Source: Zoogloea sp. LCSB751
GTDB taxonomy: Bacteria > Pseudomonadota > Gammaproteobacteria > Burkholderiales > Rhodocyclaceae
Assembly (NCBI RefSeq): GCF_002028455.1
Contig: NZ_MWUM01000002.1
Coordinates: 62,001 to 126,000, forward strand
Reading direction: 5' to 3'
DNA length: 64,000 nt
The position numbers and the translations under genes are program-made. The notes under the pieces were generated by a model. It had not been told where the DNA came from. It searched no databases and worked only from the letters and a program-made list of their open reading frames with translations. This document shows positions 1-8,516 of this stretch, piece by piece. Numbering within the stretch: position 1 is the stretch's first letter; each line of letters opens with the position of its first letter.

Positions 1-247
1 AAGTTGCCTTGTAGGCGGAAAAAGATGCCGTTGCCGTCTGGCCCGTGGTCGGCGTGAGGGCTTTCGCTGCCGCTTGCAGGGACGAAAGGGCGCTTTTCAG
101 CGTACCGATTGCCGAAATTTTGGATTGATAGCTGGATTGCTGCGTCTGCAGCCGGCTAAGCGGTTGTTTTTCAACCGACATCAGGCCGGTAACCAGCGAC
201 TCGACGTTAAGGCCCGAGCCGAGACCTGCAGATGAAATACTTGCCAT
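1..247 (-). CDS. fliD: Flagellar hook-associated protein 2 (filament cap), N-terminal part only
   Basis: Only the first 82 codons lie in the window; the gene continues past base 1. FliD forms the pentameric cap at the filament tip that folds exported flagellin. The N-terminus starts MASISSAGLGSGLN and continues ESLVTGLMSVE, the conserved FliD_N pattern, followed by a helix rich in Gln and Ser (LQTQQSSYQ) typical of the D0 coiled coil. The ATG at 245-247 is preceded by a purine-rich GGGGGTG stretch. It follows flaG on the same strand but is separated from it by an intrinsic terminator and has its own candidate sigma28 promoter. The identification rests on the N-terminus alone, but the neighbouring flaG and fliC support it. 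Confidence 0.88.
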   Translation of the reverse strand, partial: MASISSAGLGSGLNVESLVTGLMSVEKQPLSRLQTQQSSYQSKISAIGTLKSALSSLQAAAKALTPTTGQTATASFSAYKAT

Positions 248-284
248 GACGCACCCCCGTGATGCGGTGTTCCTGCTGATTGCG

Positions 285-311
285 ATTACGGCTGGCGCAA
301 AGGAAACTTGA
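285..311 (-). promoter_or_regulatory. Candidate sigma28 (FliA) promoter of fliD
   Basis: Read on the minus strand: TCAAGTTT, 11 bases, GCCGTAAT, close to the flagellar consensus TAAAGTTT-N11-GCCGATAA. It ends about 40 bases before the fliD start codon and lies downstream of the flaG terminator, so fliD would be transcribed on its own as a late flagellar gene. The match was made by eye and the -10 element lacks one A. Confidence 0.5.
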
Positions 312-373
312 GTGCGTCAGCGTGACTGCATCTAATCAGCATGGACCGTGCCAGTTGTTGCAGGTTCCTTCCA

Positions 374-400
374 GAAAAAAACCCACCTTGCGGGTGGGTT
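374..400 (-). terminator. Intrinsic terminator after flaG
   Basis: On the minus strand a stem AACCCACC / GGTGGGTT closes a short loop and runs directly into a T tract (TTTTTT at 374-380 region). It lies 26 bases past the flaG stop codon and ends the fliC-flaG transcript before fliD. The stem is GC-rich and the T run is clear. Confidence 0.8.
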
Positions 401-426
401 GATGTCCTGCAAGCACTCGTCGGTAC

Positions 427-810
427 TCAGACCTTTTGCCTGACGAGCAGGCCTTGCAACTTGTCGAGCGCCTTGGCGATTGCCAGCACTTCTTCCGACG
501 GAATCTGGCGGAGCACTTTCTTCGATTCGGTATCGACAACTTTGACTACCGTGCTCCCGGTGTCCTTGTCGATCGAAAACTGCAAGCTCTGTGCCGTCTG
601 CTTGATGACGTCCTGAATCTGCGTGACCGCCTGGGCGAGCTGGTCCGGTGTGAGCTGCGTATTCTCGGCCTGATTGGCCGCTTTTACCGCCTGAGTGTCG
701 CCGCTTGGAGTTGCAGCATCTGCCTGACGGGTGCCGTCCACGCTGGTGGATGGGCGTGCCGGTGGCGAAAACTGCTGCGCAGCACCGGGGCCGACGGGTT
801 GAATGCTCAT
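427..810 (-). CDS. flaG: Flagellar protein FlaG
   Basis: 127 residues. FlaG proteins influence filament length in polar flagellates and are normally encoded between flagellin and fliD, as here. The first half is low-complexity (Pro, Gln, Ala); the conserved FlaG domain is the C-terminal half, about residues 55-125, with LQFSIDKDTGSTVVKVVD and IPSEEVLAIAKALDKLQGLLV, the usual family pattern. The start at 810 is chosen because GGGAGAT precedes it; an upstream in-frame ATG at 843 would fall inside the hairpin after fliC and has no ribosome site. Probably co-transcribed with fliC, with the hairpin at 835-861 reducing read-through. Confidence 0.87.
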   Translation of the reverse strand: MSIQPVGPGAAQQFSPPARPSTSVDGTRQADAATPSGDTQAVKAANQAENTQLTPDQLAQAVTQIQDVIKQTAQSLQFSIDKDTGSTVVKVVDTESKKVLRQIPSEEVLAIAKALDKLQGLLVRQKV

Positions 811-834
811 GGTGATCTCCCATTTATGCAGAGA

Positions 835-861
835 GCGCCGCACCTTTTGAAGGTGCGGCGC
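835..861 (-). terminator. Strong hairpin between fliC and flaG
   Basis: A perfect 12-bp stem GCGCCGCACCTT / AAGGTGCGGCGC with a 3-base loop lies 27 bases after the fliC stop. There is no T tract on the minus strand, so it may act as a partial terminator or a 3' stabiliser of the abundant flagellin mRNA rather than a complete stop. Confidence 0.6.
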
Positions 862-888
862 CTGCTGCGGCGGACTCTAGAGGCTGGA

Positions 889-1737
889 TTAGCGCAGCAG
901 GGACAGCACGTTGTTCGGCATGCTGTTGGCCTGGGCGACCATGGCCGTACCGGCCTGTTGCAGGATCTGGCCGCGGGTCATGTTGGCGGTTTCCTGGGCG
1001 AAGTCGGCATCCATGATACGGCCGCGGGACGACTTGGCGTTTTCGGAGGCGACCTGCAGGGTCTGCACGACGGAGGAGAAGCGGTTCTGCACGGCACCCC
1101 AGTTGGCGCGGGCGGTGTTGAGGGTGTCGATGGCCGCATCGATCGATGCGATGGCAGACTGGGCCGCGCCCACGCTGGCGGAAATCCCGGAGCCGGACAG
1201 AGCACCGGCAGTCGTCGAACCAAAGCTCGCGCTGGACAGGCCAACCTGTGCGCTGGTCACGGAGATCGAGTCGGTGCTGGCAGTGCCTGCGCCAACCTGG
1301 AACGTGAAGGACACGCCGGAGCCCAGAACGCTCTGGCCATTGAAGGTGGTGCCGCCCACGACACGAGCGATTTCCTGGTTCAGCTGCTGGAATTCGAGAT
1401 CCAGGCTGGAGCGGTCGCCGCTGGTGTAGGTGCCGTTGGCAGCCTGCACGGCCAGTTCGCGCATCCGCTGGAGGTTGTCGGTAATGGCCTGCATCGCGCT
1501 TTCAGCGGTCTGCGCCATGGAGATGCCGTCGTTGGCGTTGCGGATGGCTACGTCAAAGCCCTTGGCCTGGGAGTTCATGCGGTCGGCAATGGCCAGACCG
1601 GCGGCGTCGTCCGCGGAGCTGTTGATGCGCAAGCCCGAAGACAGGCGTTGAACGGCCTTGGAAAGGCCCGCCTGGGACGAAGACAAGTTGCGCTGAGCAT
1701 TCAGCGACATTGAGTTGGTGTTGATTGTGGCAGCCAT
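889..1737 (-). CDS. fliC: Flagellin
   Basis: 282 residues, the structural subunit of the flagellar filament. The N-terminal D0/D1 part (residues 1-140) carries the hallmark NTNSMSLNAQRNL and RLSSGLRINSSADDAAGLAI motifs; the C-terminal part (200-282) carries ANMTRGQILQQAGTAMVAQA and ends NNVLSLLR. The middle is short and rich in Ser, Thr, Gly and Ala (about 140-200), so the filament lacks large D2/D3 outer domains; its Ser/Thr residues are possible O-glycan sites. The ATG at 1737 has AAGGAGA upstream. A sigma28-like promoter lies about 95 bases upstream. A large glycan island begins just beyond it on the same strand, which makes flagellin glycosylation plausible but not proven. Confidence 0.95.
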   Translation of the reverse strand: MAATINTNSMSLNAQRNLSSSQAGLSKAVQRLSSGLRINSSADDAAGLAIADRMNSQAKGFDVAIRNANDGISMAQTAESAMQAITDNLQRMRELAVQAANGTYTSGDRSSLDLEFQQLNQEIARVVGGTTFNGQSVLGSGVSFTFQVGAGTASTDSISVTSAQVGLSSASFGSTTAGALSGSGISASVGAAQSAIASIDAAIDTLNTARANWGAVQNRFSSVVQTLQVASENAKSSRGRIMDADFAQETANMTRGQILQQAGTAMVAQANSMPNNVLSLLR

Positions 1738-1832
1738 TTTGGTTCTCCTTCATTCCGTTCAAGTCTTAAGCGTCTCGGCCTAACTTTGGTTCGCCTTGCC
1801 CGGTGAGTGTAAGGCAACCGCTGTTGAGACCA

Positions 1833-1859
1833 TTAACGGGATGATCTGAAAAGACTTTA
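1833..1859 (-). promoter_or_regulatory. Candidate sigma28 (FliA) promoter of fliC
   Basis: On the minus strand TAAA, 15 bases, CCCGTTAA matches the sigma28 layout TAAA-N15-GCCGATAA, with 4 of 4 at -35 and 6 of 8 at -10. Transcription from it would give a leader of roughly 90 bases before the fliC ATG. This is the only promoter-like sequence seen in the 286-bp gap between fliC and the glycosyltransferase gene. Confidence 0.65.
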
Positions 1860-2023
1860 GAAAAATGTTGACTTTTTTCTTTTTGCGGGATTTTTGGTGT
1901 TGTGGCGGATTGCCGCTTGGCTAGCAATAGCGGCCAGAACACGCAAAGCTTTAGCGCAAAAATGTAACTTCAACGCATTTTCTACCGGTGCCGATATGCT
2001 TGATGGTTTGGGGGCGTTGGCCT

Positions 2024-5000
2024 TCATGGCCCGTAGGCCGCAAACCAGCTCGCGGTGTGATTCTCCAGGATGAAGCCTGTCTTGACCCAGTGCTGCAGGG
2101 CCAGGCCGGCCTGCTTCAGGGCTTCCGGTTCGGCAAGCTGCTCACGGATGGTCCGGATCCACAGGTCTGGATCGTTGCGCAGACGCGTTACCGGCGCACT
2201 CTGGTAGGGGAAGATGTCGGTGCAGATCACGGGCCAGCCCATCACCCCGTATTCAAGCAGGCGCAGGTTGCTCTTGGCTTCGTTGAAGGGATGGATCTCC
2301 AGCGGGGCGATGGCCAGATCCAGGTCCATTGCGGCGAGGGCCTGCGGATACTTGCGGTAATCGAGCTCGAAGCCGCGGTCTTCACGGACAAAGGGCTTCA
2401 GCGCGTCAGGGCACATGCCCATGAAGATCCAGTCCACTTCATCGGCGAGCGCTTCCACGACCGGGTAGATGAGTTCCAAGTCGCCGTGATGCTGCTGGGC
2501 GCCTGCCCAGCCCACGCGGGGTTTCCGCCGCGGATTCCGCGGTGGCGCCGCGTCGCCCCACAGGGACCACTCCAGGGTGTTCGGCATGACCCGGATGTCT
2601 TCGATCATGTCGGCGCACAGGTCGGCCAGCGGCGGGGTGCTGACGACGGCCCGGTCTACCCGCGACAGGTTTCTGCGCAGGCGCTGGCGCCCGTCCTTGT
2701 AGCCGTTCCTGTACAGCGGGTGCTTCCGCGGCAGATCGGTCACCAGGTCATCGATCGTCAGGATGCGGCGCAGCTTCGGGAAATGGCGCGCGTAGCCGTC
2801 GAGGGCGTCGCTCTGCATGTCGTCGAGGGGCTGGTGCATGATCAGCACGTCGGGCGCGGCGCGCGCGATCTCGATGGGGGTGAGGATCCGCATGGTGAAG
2901 GCCTTTGGCGGCTCGCTGATCATGGTGTGTGCGAGCCCGGCCTGGCTGATGTTGCGCAGCGGCGCCCGCAGGCGGTATTCGCCGGCTCCACCGGGGACCG
3001 GCGTGGCCAGGATGCGGGGACGGTCGTGGAACTGCGGGTCCCAGTCGATGGGGCTGATGTGGTCCGGCTTGTAGGGGATGGCCAGGCTCAGGTTGCGGTT
3101 GTAGGCCGTATCGTTGGCGAGGCGCGACATCCAGCGCTGGAGCAAGGCGTCGCTGGCGTCCTGCGCGGCCTTCAGGTCAGCCAGCTTGACTTCCAGCTTG
3201 CGTTGCCGGGCGGTGATGGAAATGCTGTTGTAGTGGACCAGCGTCGCGTAGGGCGTCCACACGATCTTGTGGCCCTGTTCGCCGGCGCGCAGGCACAAAT
3301 CGAGGGCGCCGTGGAAGAGGGGGAAGGTGTGGCTGTCGATTCCCTGGAGCTGCACGAACACGCTGCGTCGGACCAGCAGCGCCGAGCCGCTGGCCGCACT
3401 GAGGTTCTGGTCGCACAGGGCGCGTCCCATGTAGCCCGGATCGGTGATTTCCGCATTGTTGTTCCAGGGACTTCCTGCAATTCCGTAGAGTCCAAGGATC
3501 GTGCCGGCATCCTGAACTTTCGCAGTTTCCGGATAGGTCAGGCGAGGGGCGACGATGCCCACTTCGGGGCGCTGGGCAAAGGCCATCAGCCGTTCGAGCC
3601 AATCGTCCTGGACGATATGGGTGTCGTTGTCGAGGAAGAACAGGTAGTCGCCGGCGGCGGCGGCGGCGCCGGTATTCGCGCTGGCCCCCCAGCTGAATTC
3701 GCCCGGGCAGGAAAGCACCCTGACCGGGTGGTCCAGGGGATTTTCCCGCAGGGTGTTCAAGTACCTGATGGTGTCCGGGTCGTTGCTGTCATTGTCTACA
3801 ACAATGATCTCGTAGTTTGGATAGCGGGTCCGTTCCTCGATGCCCTCGATGAGCGGACGCAGGTATTCCTCCCTGTCCCGCGTCGGGATGACGATGCTGA
3901 CGAGGGGCGTGGTGGGCCAGCGATACTGGACCCGGCGCGTGCCGAACAGCGCTCCGTCGAGCACGTCCGCGCTCAGTTGCCGTCTCGCCAGGTGGTCCTG
4001 CAAGGCCGTCTTTTCGGCTTCGGGAGCAAGGGAGCGCAGGGTGTGGCGGGACAAGTGGGCGAGTACCTGGCTGACATGCCCGATCGCTCCTTCTCCTTCC
4101 TGGTCGAGGACGCGCAGGGCAATGTCATAATTCTCCGCCCCCTTGTGTGCGCCATAGCGGCCACTGGCGAGAAAACTCTCCTTGGCGACCAGCACCAGAC
4201 TGCCGAAGTAGGCCTGGGATCGCAGCAGGTCGAGATTCAGATCGGGTTTGAACAGCGGGTCGGTGTAGCTGCCGTCCTCCTGCAACGTGTCTTCGTCGCA
4301 GTAGATCAGCTTCCATGCCGGGCGGGCATTGACGTAGTCGGCGATGACCTGCAGCGCATGAGGTTCGAGCACCAGTCCGGGTTCGATACGGGCCAGCCAG
4401 GCCCCCGGCGATGCTGCTGCCATCTCGTCGATGACATAATCGATATGGGCAGCATCGCGCAGTGACAGCCATTGCACGTTCGGCGCATCGGCCAGTCCCG
4501 CGGGAGCTGCGAGGTCCGTGACGATGGTCAGCAGCCAGTTGGTGTAAAGCTGCGGCGGGAGGCTGTCCAGCGTGTCCGCCAGGAGGTTCTCCTCGCCGGC
4601 ATGCAGGGCCAGCAGCAGGTGGATGCCCGGGTGTTGGGTCCAGGTGAGCACCATCCGTTCGGCCAGCACCTGGGCGTCGATCTCCTGCAGCGTCTGGCGC
4701 GAGCGCCAGACCGCGTAGTTGTGCCGGTCCGCTTCTGCGGCGCCCTGTTCGGTTTCGGGTGTGCCCTCGTCCTTGCCGGCGATTCGGGCGGCATTTTTTG
4801 CCGCCCTGCGCGTTTCCTCGAAGCGTGCCAGGAGCTGGGCGCGCGCCTGGCGTATGTCCCTGTCGGTCGTCGGGTGCAGGGCGTAGACCGCCTGATAGAG
4901 TTCGGGCAGCCGGTTCTGCTCCCGGTCCAGCATGTGGCTGCCGGCGGCATTGACGCGCGTGCGCACTTCCACCGTCGTCCGGCGGATATGGCAGAACGGC

Positions 5001-6481
5001 AGCGAGTCAGACAGGCGCAGCAGAAACTCCCAGTCTTCGAGGGCCGGCAGGGATTCGTCGAAGCCGCCGATCCGGTCGACGATCGCACGCGGGTGGCTGA
5101 AGGTGTTGACCGGGATGAAGTTCTGAACCGCCAGACGGTCGGCCGAGAAGGCGTCGTGCAGAAGGGGATTTCCGCGGCTGTGCTCGATGCGTCGTCGGCC
5201 ATCGAGGGTCTCATTGACGTAATCCGCATCGACATACACGACGCTGTCGGGGTGCGACTGGATGGCGCCGGCCAGCGTCTCCAGATGATCCGGCAACATC
5301 AGGTCATCGTCGTCCAGGTAAACCACGTACTGGCCGCGGGCCAGTTTCAGGCCGGTGTTGCGGGCTGCGCTGAGACCTTTGTTCACGCCGTGGCGGATCA
5401 GGGAGACGGGTGTCGAGAACTGGTTCAGCAGATGCTCGACGGGCTCGCCGCAGTCGTTGACCAGGATGATTTCGAAATCCAGGAACGATTGTTCGTCGAT
5501 GCTGCGCAGGGTGTCGATGAGCAGCTGCGGCCGGTTGAAGGTCGTGACGATGACGCTGAACAGTGGTGTCGCACCGGCTGCATGACCGGCGCGGGGAAAC
5601 AGCAGGTGCCGGATGGCATCGCCGCGCGCTGCGTACTTTTCCTGGATGTCCTGCGGATAGCTGGCGAGGCGGCGCTGGTAGTGTTCCCACACCGGCGCCG
5701 CGGATTTCTGCAGGCGCTGGCGGGCCGCCGGATCGGCGAGATTGAGCTCCAGGATGCGGGTGTGTTCGGCCAGGGGTTTGTCTGACCGATAGAAGCTCTG
5801 GGACACCTGGCCGCCGTGGATCCGGTAACCGAGGGTGGTCTGGCGGAGGAAGATGAAATCAGGGGCGGTCCGCGCGATCCGTGTCCATAGCTCCCAGTCA
5901 CCGGCCATCATGTCGGAGGCGTGCACATTGCCGTCGGACAGGCGGACTTGGTCCAGGATGCTGCGCCGTAACATGACGGCCGACGGCGTGATGTAGTTGT
6001 CGTGGATCAGCAGGTCGACGACCTCGTCCCGGTGGCCGAAATAGGAGTGGGGCAGGTGGCCGGGATGGTCGGCGTGGCGGACCAGGCTGCCGTTTTCGTC
6101 GATCCAGTTGCACTGGGTGTAGGCGAGGGACGACTCGGGATGCAGCTCAAGGGCCGCAAAGAGTGCGGACAGATGTCCGGGATACACGAGGTCGTCGGAC
6201 CCCAGTACCACCACATAGCGCCCGCTGCCCGCATCGACGCAGCGGTTGTAGTTGCCCATCATGCCCAGGTTCTGCTCGTTCACCACGAAGCTGAAGCGGG
6301 GGTCGGTCGTGTAGCGTTCGAGCACGGCGAGCGAGTCGTCGGAAGAGCGGTCGTCGAAAACGATCAACTCCAGCTGCACGCCGGTTTCCGCCAGGACCGA
6401 GTCGATGGTGTGCGAAATGAAGCGCGCATTGTTGTACGACATGATGGCGACCGTGATGTCGGGTCGCGGGCTCTGGGACAT
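2024..6481 (-). CDS. Giant multi-domain glycosyltransferase (GT2 repeats plus GT4-like C-terminus)
   Basis: 1485 residues, last gene of the glycan operon and nearest to flagellin. Domains: GT2 at about 8-210 (ITVAIMSYNN, VVLGSDDLV); GT2 at 305-500 (FSVIVTTFNRPQ, VVYLDDDDLM); a degenerate GT2 at 610-830 (YCDEDTLQEDGSYTDPLFKPD); GT2 at 855-1110 (VSIVIPTRDREEYL, FFLDNDTHI); and a C-terminal region, about 1155-1485, with GT4-like features (VGWAGAQQHHGDLELI, EAKSNLRLLEYGVMGWPVICTD). Three domains keep the DxD-like acidic motif, so it may add several sugars in sequence. The ATG at 6481 has AGGAA upstream. It probably assembles the glycan whose building blocks are made by the upstream genes. Acceptor unknown: flagellin and a lipid carrier are both possible. 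Confidence 0.85.
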   Translation of the reverse strand: MSQSPRPDITVAIMSYNNARFISHTIDSVLAETGVQLELIVFDDRSSDDSLAVLERYTTDPRFSFVVNEQNLGMMGNYNRCVDAGSGRYVVVLGSDDLVYPGHLSALFAALELHPESSLAYTQCNWIDENGSLVRHADHPGHLPHSYFGHRDEVVDLLIHDNYITPSAVMLRRSILDQVRLSDGNVHASDMMAGDWELWTRIARTAPDFIFLRQTTLGYRIHGGQVSQSFYRSDKPLAEHTRILELNLADPAARQRLQKSAAPVWEHYQRRLASYPQDIQEKYAARGDAIRHLLFPRAGHAAGATPLFSVIVTTFNRPQLLIDTLRSIDEQSFLDFEIILVNDCGEPVEHLLNQFSTPVSLIRHGVNKGLSAARNTGLKLARGQYVVYLDDDDLMLPDHLETLAGAIQSHPDSVVYVDADYVNETLDGRRRIEHSRGNPLLHDAFSADRLAVQNFIPVNTFSHPRAIVDRIGGFDESLPALEDWEFLLRLSDSLPFCHIRRTTVEVRTRVNAAGSHMLDREQNRLPELYQAVYALHPTTDRDIRQARAQLLARFEETRRAAKNAARIAGKDEGTPETEQGAAEADRHNYAVWRSRQTLQEIDAQVLAERMVLTWTQHPGIHLLLALHAGEENLLADTLDSLPPQLYTNWLLTIVTDLAAPAGLADAPNVQWLSLRDAAHIDYVIDEMAAASPGAWLARIEPGLVLEPHALQVIADYVNARPAWKLIYCDEDTLQEDGSYTDPLFKPDLNLDLLRSQAYFGSLVLVAKESFLASGRYGAHKGAENYDIALRVLDQEGEGAIGHVSQVLAHLSRHTLRSLAPEAEKTALQDHLARRQLSADVLDGALFGTRRVQYRWPTTPLVSIVIPTRDREEYLRPLIEGIEERTRYPNYEIIVVDNDSNDPDTIRYLNTLRENPLDHPVRVLSCPGEFSWGASANTGAAAAAGDYLFFLDNDTHIVQDDWLERLMAFAQRPEVGIVAPRLTYPETAKVQDAGTILGLYGIAGSPWNNNAEITDPGYMGRALCDQNLSAASGSALLVRRSVFVQLQGIDSHTFPLFHGALDLCLRAGEQGHKIVWTPYATLVHYNSISITARQRKLEVKLADLKAAQDASDALLQRWMSRLANDTAYNRNLSLAIPYKPDHISPIDWDPQFHDRPRILATPVPGGAGEYRLRAPLRNISQAGLAHTMISEPPKAFTMRILTPIEIARAAPDVLIMHQPLDDMQSDALDGYARHFPKLRRILTIDDLVTDLPRKHPLYRNGYKDGRQRLRRNLSRVDRAVVSTPPLADLCADMIEDIRVMPNTLEWSLWGDAAPPRNPRRKPRVGWAGAQQHHGDLELIYPVVEALADEVDWIFMGMCPDALKPFVREDRGFELDYRKYPQALAAMDLDLAIAPLEIHPFNEAKSNLRLLEYGVMGWPVICTDIFPYQSAPVTRLRNDPDLWIRTIREQLAEPEALKQAGLALQHWVKTGFILENHTASWFAAYGP

Positions 6482-6501
6482 GGTGTGTTCCTGCGCAAAA
6501 A

Positions 6502-7572
6502 TTAACGCTGATGTTTGGCGGCCGACCGCGCTTCAAGAAGGGGCAGGGCGTGTTCGACGAAGTTGGTCTCGCTGCTGCCGACATTGAACAGCAGGTAATC
6601 CCGGAACCCCGCAATCTGGGTCTGCAGGAAGCCGGAGTGGCGATGGGCGGCCAGGATTCCGGGGAGGAGGTCGTCCAGTTTTCTGACGACGAGGCCGATG
6701 TTCTCCCGGCGCTCGAACTGGATGCCCTTCTTGCCAGCCTCGGATGCCGGATCGGGGGCGAAGAACAGGGCCGGCCGGCCGAATGTGAAGGCGTAGGTGA
6801 AACCCGTGCCCGAGATGTCGGTGAGCATCAGGTGGCTCTGCGCGTAGGTTTCGAAGTAGTTGCCCGAGCGGTCCAGGGCAAACAGGGGGTGGCCGTCGAA
6901 CTGGCTGACGATGCCTTCCACCTCGGTACGATCCTGGTCGCGCCAGGATTCCACGTGGGGGCGGAAGACAACCTTGACGCCGGCGTCGATCAGGGTCCCG
7001 ACGATCTTCCGGCCGTATTGGCCGACTATCGAAAAACGGCTGTTGATGTAATAGGCGTGGGTCGGAGCGAAGACGACGGTGAGGGGGCTTTCCGGAGGCG
7101 TGAGGCCGGACGCCTGCAACTGGCGGCGCTGGCCGTCGAGCTTGGGATAGCCGACGCGCAGCAGCAGTTTGTCGGCCAGACCCCGTCGCCGGGCGAGGGC
7201 TTCGAACTCCTCGATGTGGTGATGGCCGGCGCAGACGATGGCGTCGTAATGGTCGAACATGCCCTCGTCGTAGACGCCTTCCAGGCTGGTCAGCGAAACC
7301 AGGAAATGCACGCGCAGCGCATTGCGCGGGAAGTGAGCCGACTGGGCAACCAGGGGCGTCAGGTAGAGCGACGCGCTCTCCTGCCCCAGGGTCTCCAGCG
7401 GAACGTCGAACTGATAGTCGATGCCTGAAGCCCGGGGGCCCGGCATGGACGAAGCCGGAAAGGCGTTGAGCCAGCGCACGCGCCAACCCCGGGCGGCCAG
7501 CATGGCGGGAATCTCACCGAGGTTGAAGACATGCGAAACATGGTGGCAGTAACAGATGACGGACCGGCTCAC
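6502..7572 (-). CDS. CDP-glycerol glycerophosphotransferase-like transferase
   Basis: 356 residues, no signal peptide. The second half resembles the TagF/TagB-type fold: TVVFAPTHAYYINSR, a VVFRPHVESW segment with the conserved His, and LTDISGTGFTYAFTFGRPALFF, the equivalent of the family's D-S-S acceptor-site motif. This family moves phospho-groups from CDP-activated donors to glycans. Because the operon also appears to make a CDP-linked phosphoramidate, this protein is a candidate for its transfer to the sugar; that is inference only, since the Campylobacter MeOPN transferases belong to other proteins. GTG start at 7570-7572 overlaps the stop of the upstream gene by 4 bases, so translation is coupled. 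Confidence 0.68.
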   Translation of the reverse strand: MSRSVICYCHHVSHVFNLGEIPAMLAARGWRVRWLNAFPASSMPGPRASGIDYQFDVPLETLGQESASLYLTPLVAQSAHFPRNALRVHFLVSLTSLEGVYDEGMFDHYDAIVCAGHHHIEEFEALARRRGLADKLLLRVGYPKLDGQRRQLQASGLTPPESPLTVVFAPTHAYYINSRFSIVGQYGRKIVGTLIDAGVKVVFRPHVESWRDQDRTEVEGIVSQFDGHPLFALDRSGNYFETYAQSHLMLTDISGTGFTYAFTFGRPALFFAPDPASEAGKKGIQFERRENIGLVVRKLDDLLPGILAAHRHSGFLQTQIAGFRDYLLFNVGSSETNFVEHALPLLEARSAAKHQR

Positions 7573-8516
7573 GTTGCGCTCTCCCCGCCGTTCGCCTGCT
7601 CGAGGAATTCGTCGTAGTTGCGGATGTAGTCGGCGGCGTCATATTCATGGGACGCGAACACCAGCAGGACGGCGTCGGCCGAATAGGCGTACTGGCTGGC
7701 CCAGGTCATCGGAGGCAGGTACAGGCCCTTGCTGCTGCTGTTGAGCAGGAACTCCTGGCGATCCTTGCCGTCGTCTGCCACGACCCGGACACTGCCCTTG
7801 GTGCAGATCAGGAACTGCTCGCAGGCCTTGTGCGCATGCTCGCCGCGGACGTCGCGGCTGGGGACGTCGAAGACCATGAAGTAGCGGCGCGGTGAGAACG
7901 GAATGTCGGTGGCGAAGTTGCCGACGGTCAGGCTGCCGCGCATGTCCTGGTGACGCGGGAACTCCTTCAGTACAACCCCGCGGACCCGTGATGGCGTGTG
8001 CGCGGGCGGGCTGTCCGCCCGCGCCGTGATGCCTTCCGCCGTCGTGGTGGTGTAGCCCACGATCCGCGCCGGGTTGCCGACCACGATGGCGTAGGGCGGG
8101 ACCGAATGGGTCACGACGGATCCGGCGCCGACCATTGCATACTGGCCGATGGTCAGTCCCGGCAGGATCGTGGCATTGGCGCCGATCGAGGCGTTGTGCT
8201 CGATGGTGGTCGGCGAGAAGCGTTCGGGCTGGCGTTTGCTGCGCGGGAAGGGGTCGTTGGTGAAGGTGGCGTTGGGGCCGATGAAGACATCGTTGCCGAC
8301 GCGCAGCCCGTCCCACAGTTGCACGCCGCACTTGACGGTGACCCGGTCGCCGAGAACGACATCGTTTTCGATGAACACGTTGTCGCAGATATTGCAGTCG
8401 GCACCGATGGTCGCGCCGGGCAGTACGTGCGCGAACGCCCATATCCGCGTACCGGCCCCGATCCGGGGGCTTTCGCAGATGCCTTGCGGATGAATGAAAT
8501 GGCTCACTTCGGGCAT
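7569..8516 (-). CDS. Acyltransferase / sugar 3,4-ketoisomerase fusion (WxcM/FdtA type)
   Basis: 315 residues in two modules. Residues about 5-150 are a left-handed beta-helix of hexapeptide repeats (IGADCNICDNVFIENDVV, IGPNATFTNDPF, SIGANATILPG), typical of sugar N-acyltransferases of the FdtC/WxcM-N type. Residues about 175-310 are a cupin of the FdtA family (RYFMVFDVPSRDVRGEHAHK, CEQFLICTKGSVRVV), which converts an NDP-4-keto-6-deoxy-glucose to the 3-keto sugar. With the aminotransferase encoded just upstream this completes a route to a 3-acylamino-3,6-dideoxyhexose (Qui3NAcyl or Fuc3NAcyl). Start: ATG at 8516, inside the 3' end of the upstream gene (13-bp overlap); GTG at 8507 is an alternative. 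The nucleotide-sugar synthase and dehydratase (RmlA, RmlB) are not in the window. Confidence 0.82.
   Translation of the reverse strand: MPEVSHFIHPQGICESPRIGAGTRIWAFAHVLPGATIGADCNICDNVFIENDVVLGDRVTVKCGVQLWDGLRVGNDVFIGPNATFTNDPFPRSKRQPERFSPTTIEHNASIGANATILPGLTIGQYAMVGAGSVVTHSVPPYAIVVGNPARIVGYTTTTAEGITARADSPPAHTPSRVRGVVLKEFPRHQDMRGSLTVGNFATDIPFSPRRYFMVFDVPSRDVRGEHAHKACEQFLICTKGSVRVVADDGKDRQEFLLNSSSKGLYLPPMTWASQYAYSADAVLLVFASHEYDAADYIRNYDEFLEQANGGESAT

Noticed and set aside
1988..4465. 825-residue open frame on the plus strand
   Set aside because: It lies wholly antisense to the giant glycosyltransferase, has no domain pattern and is explained by the GC-rich codon structure of the real gene.
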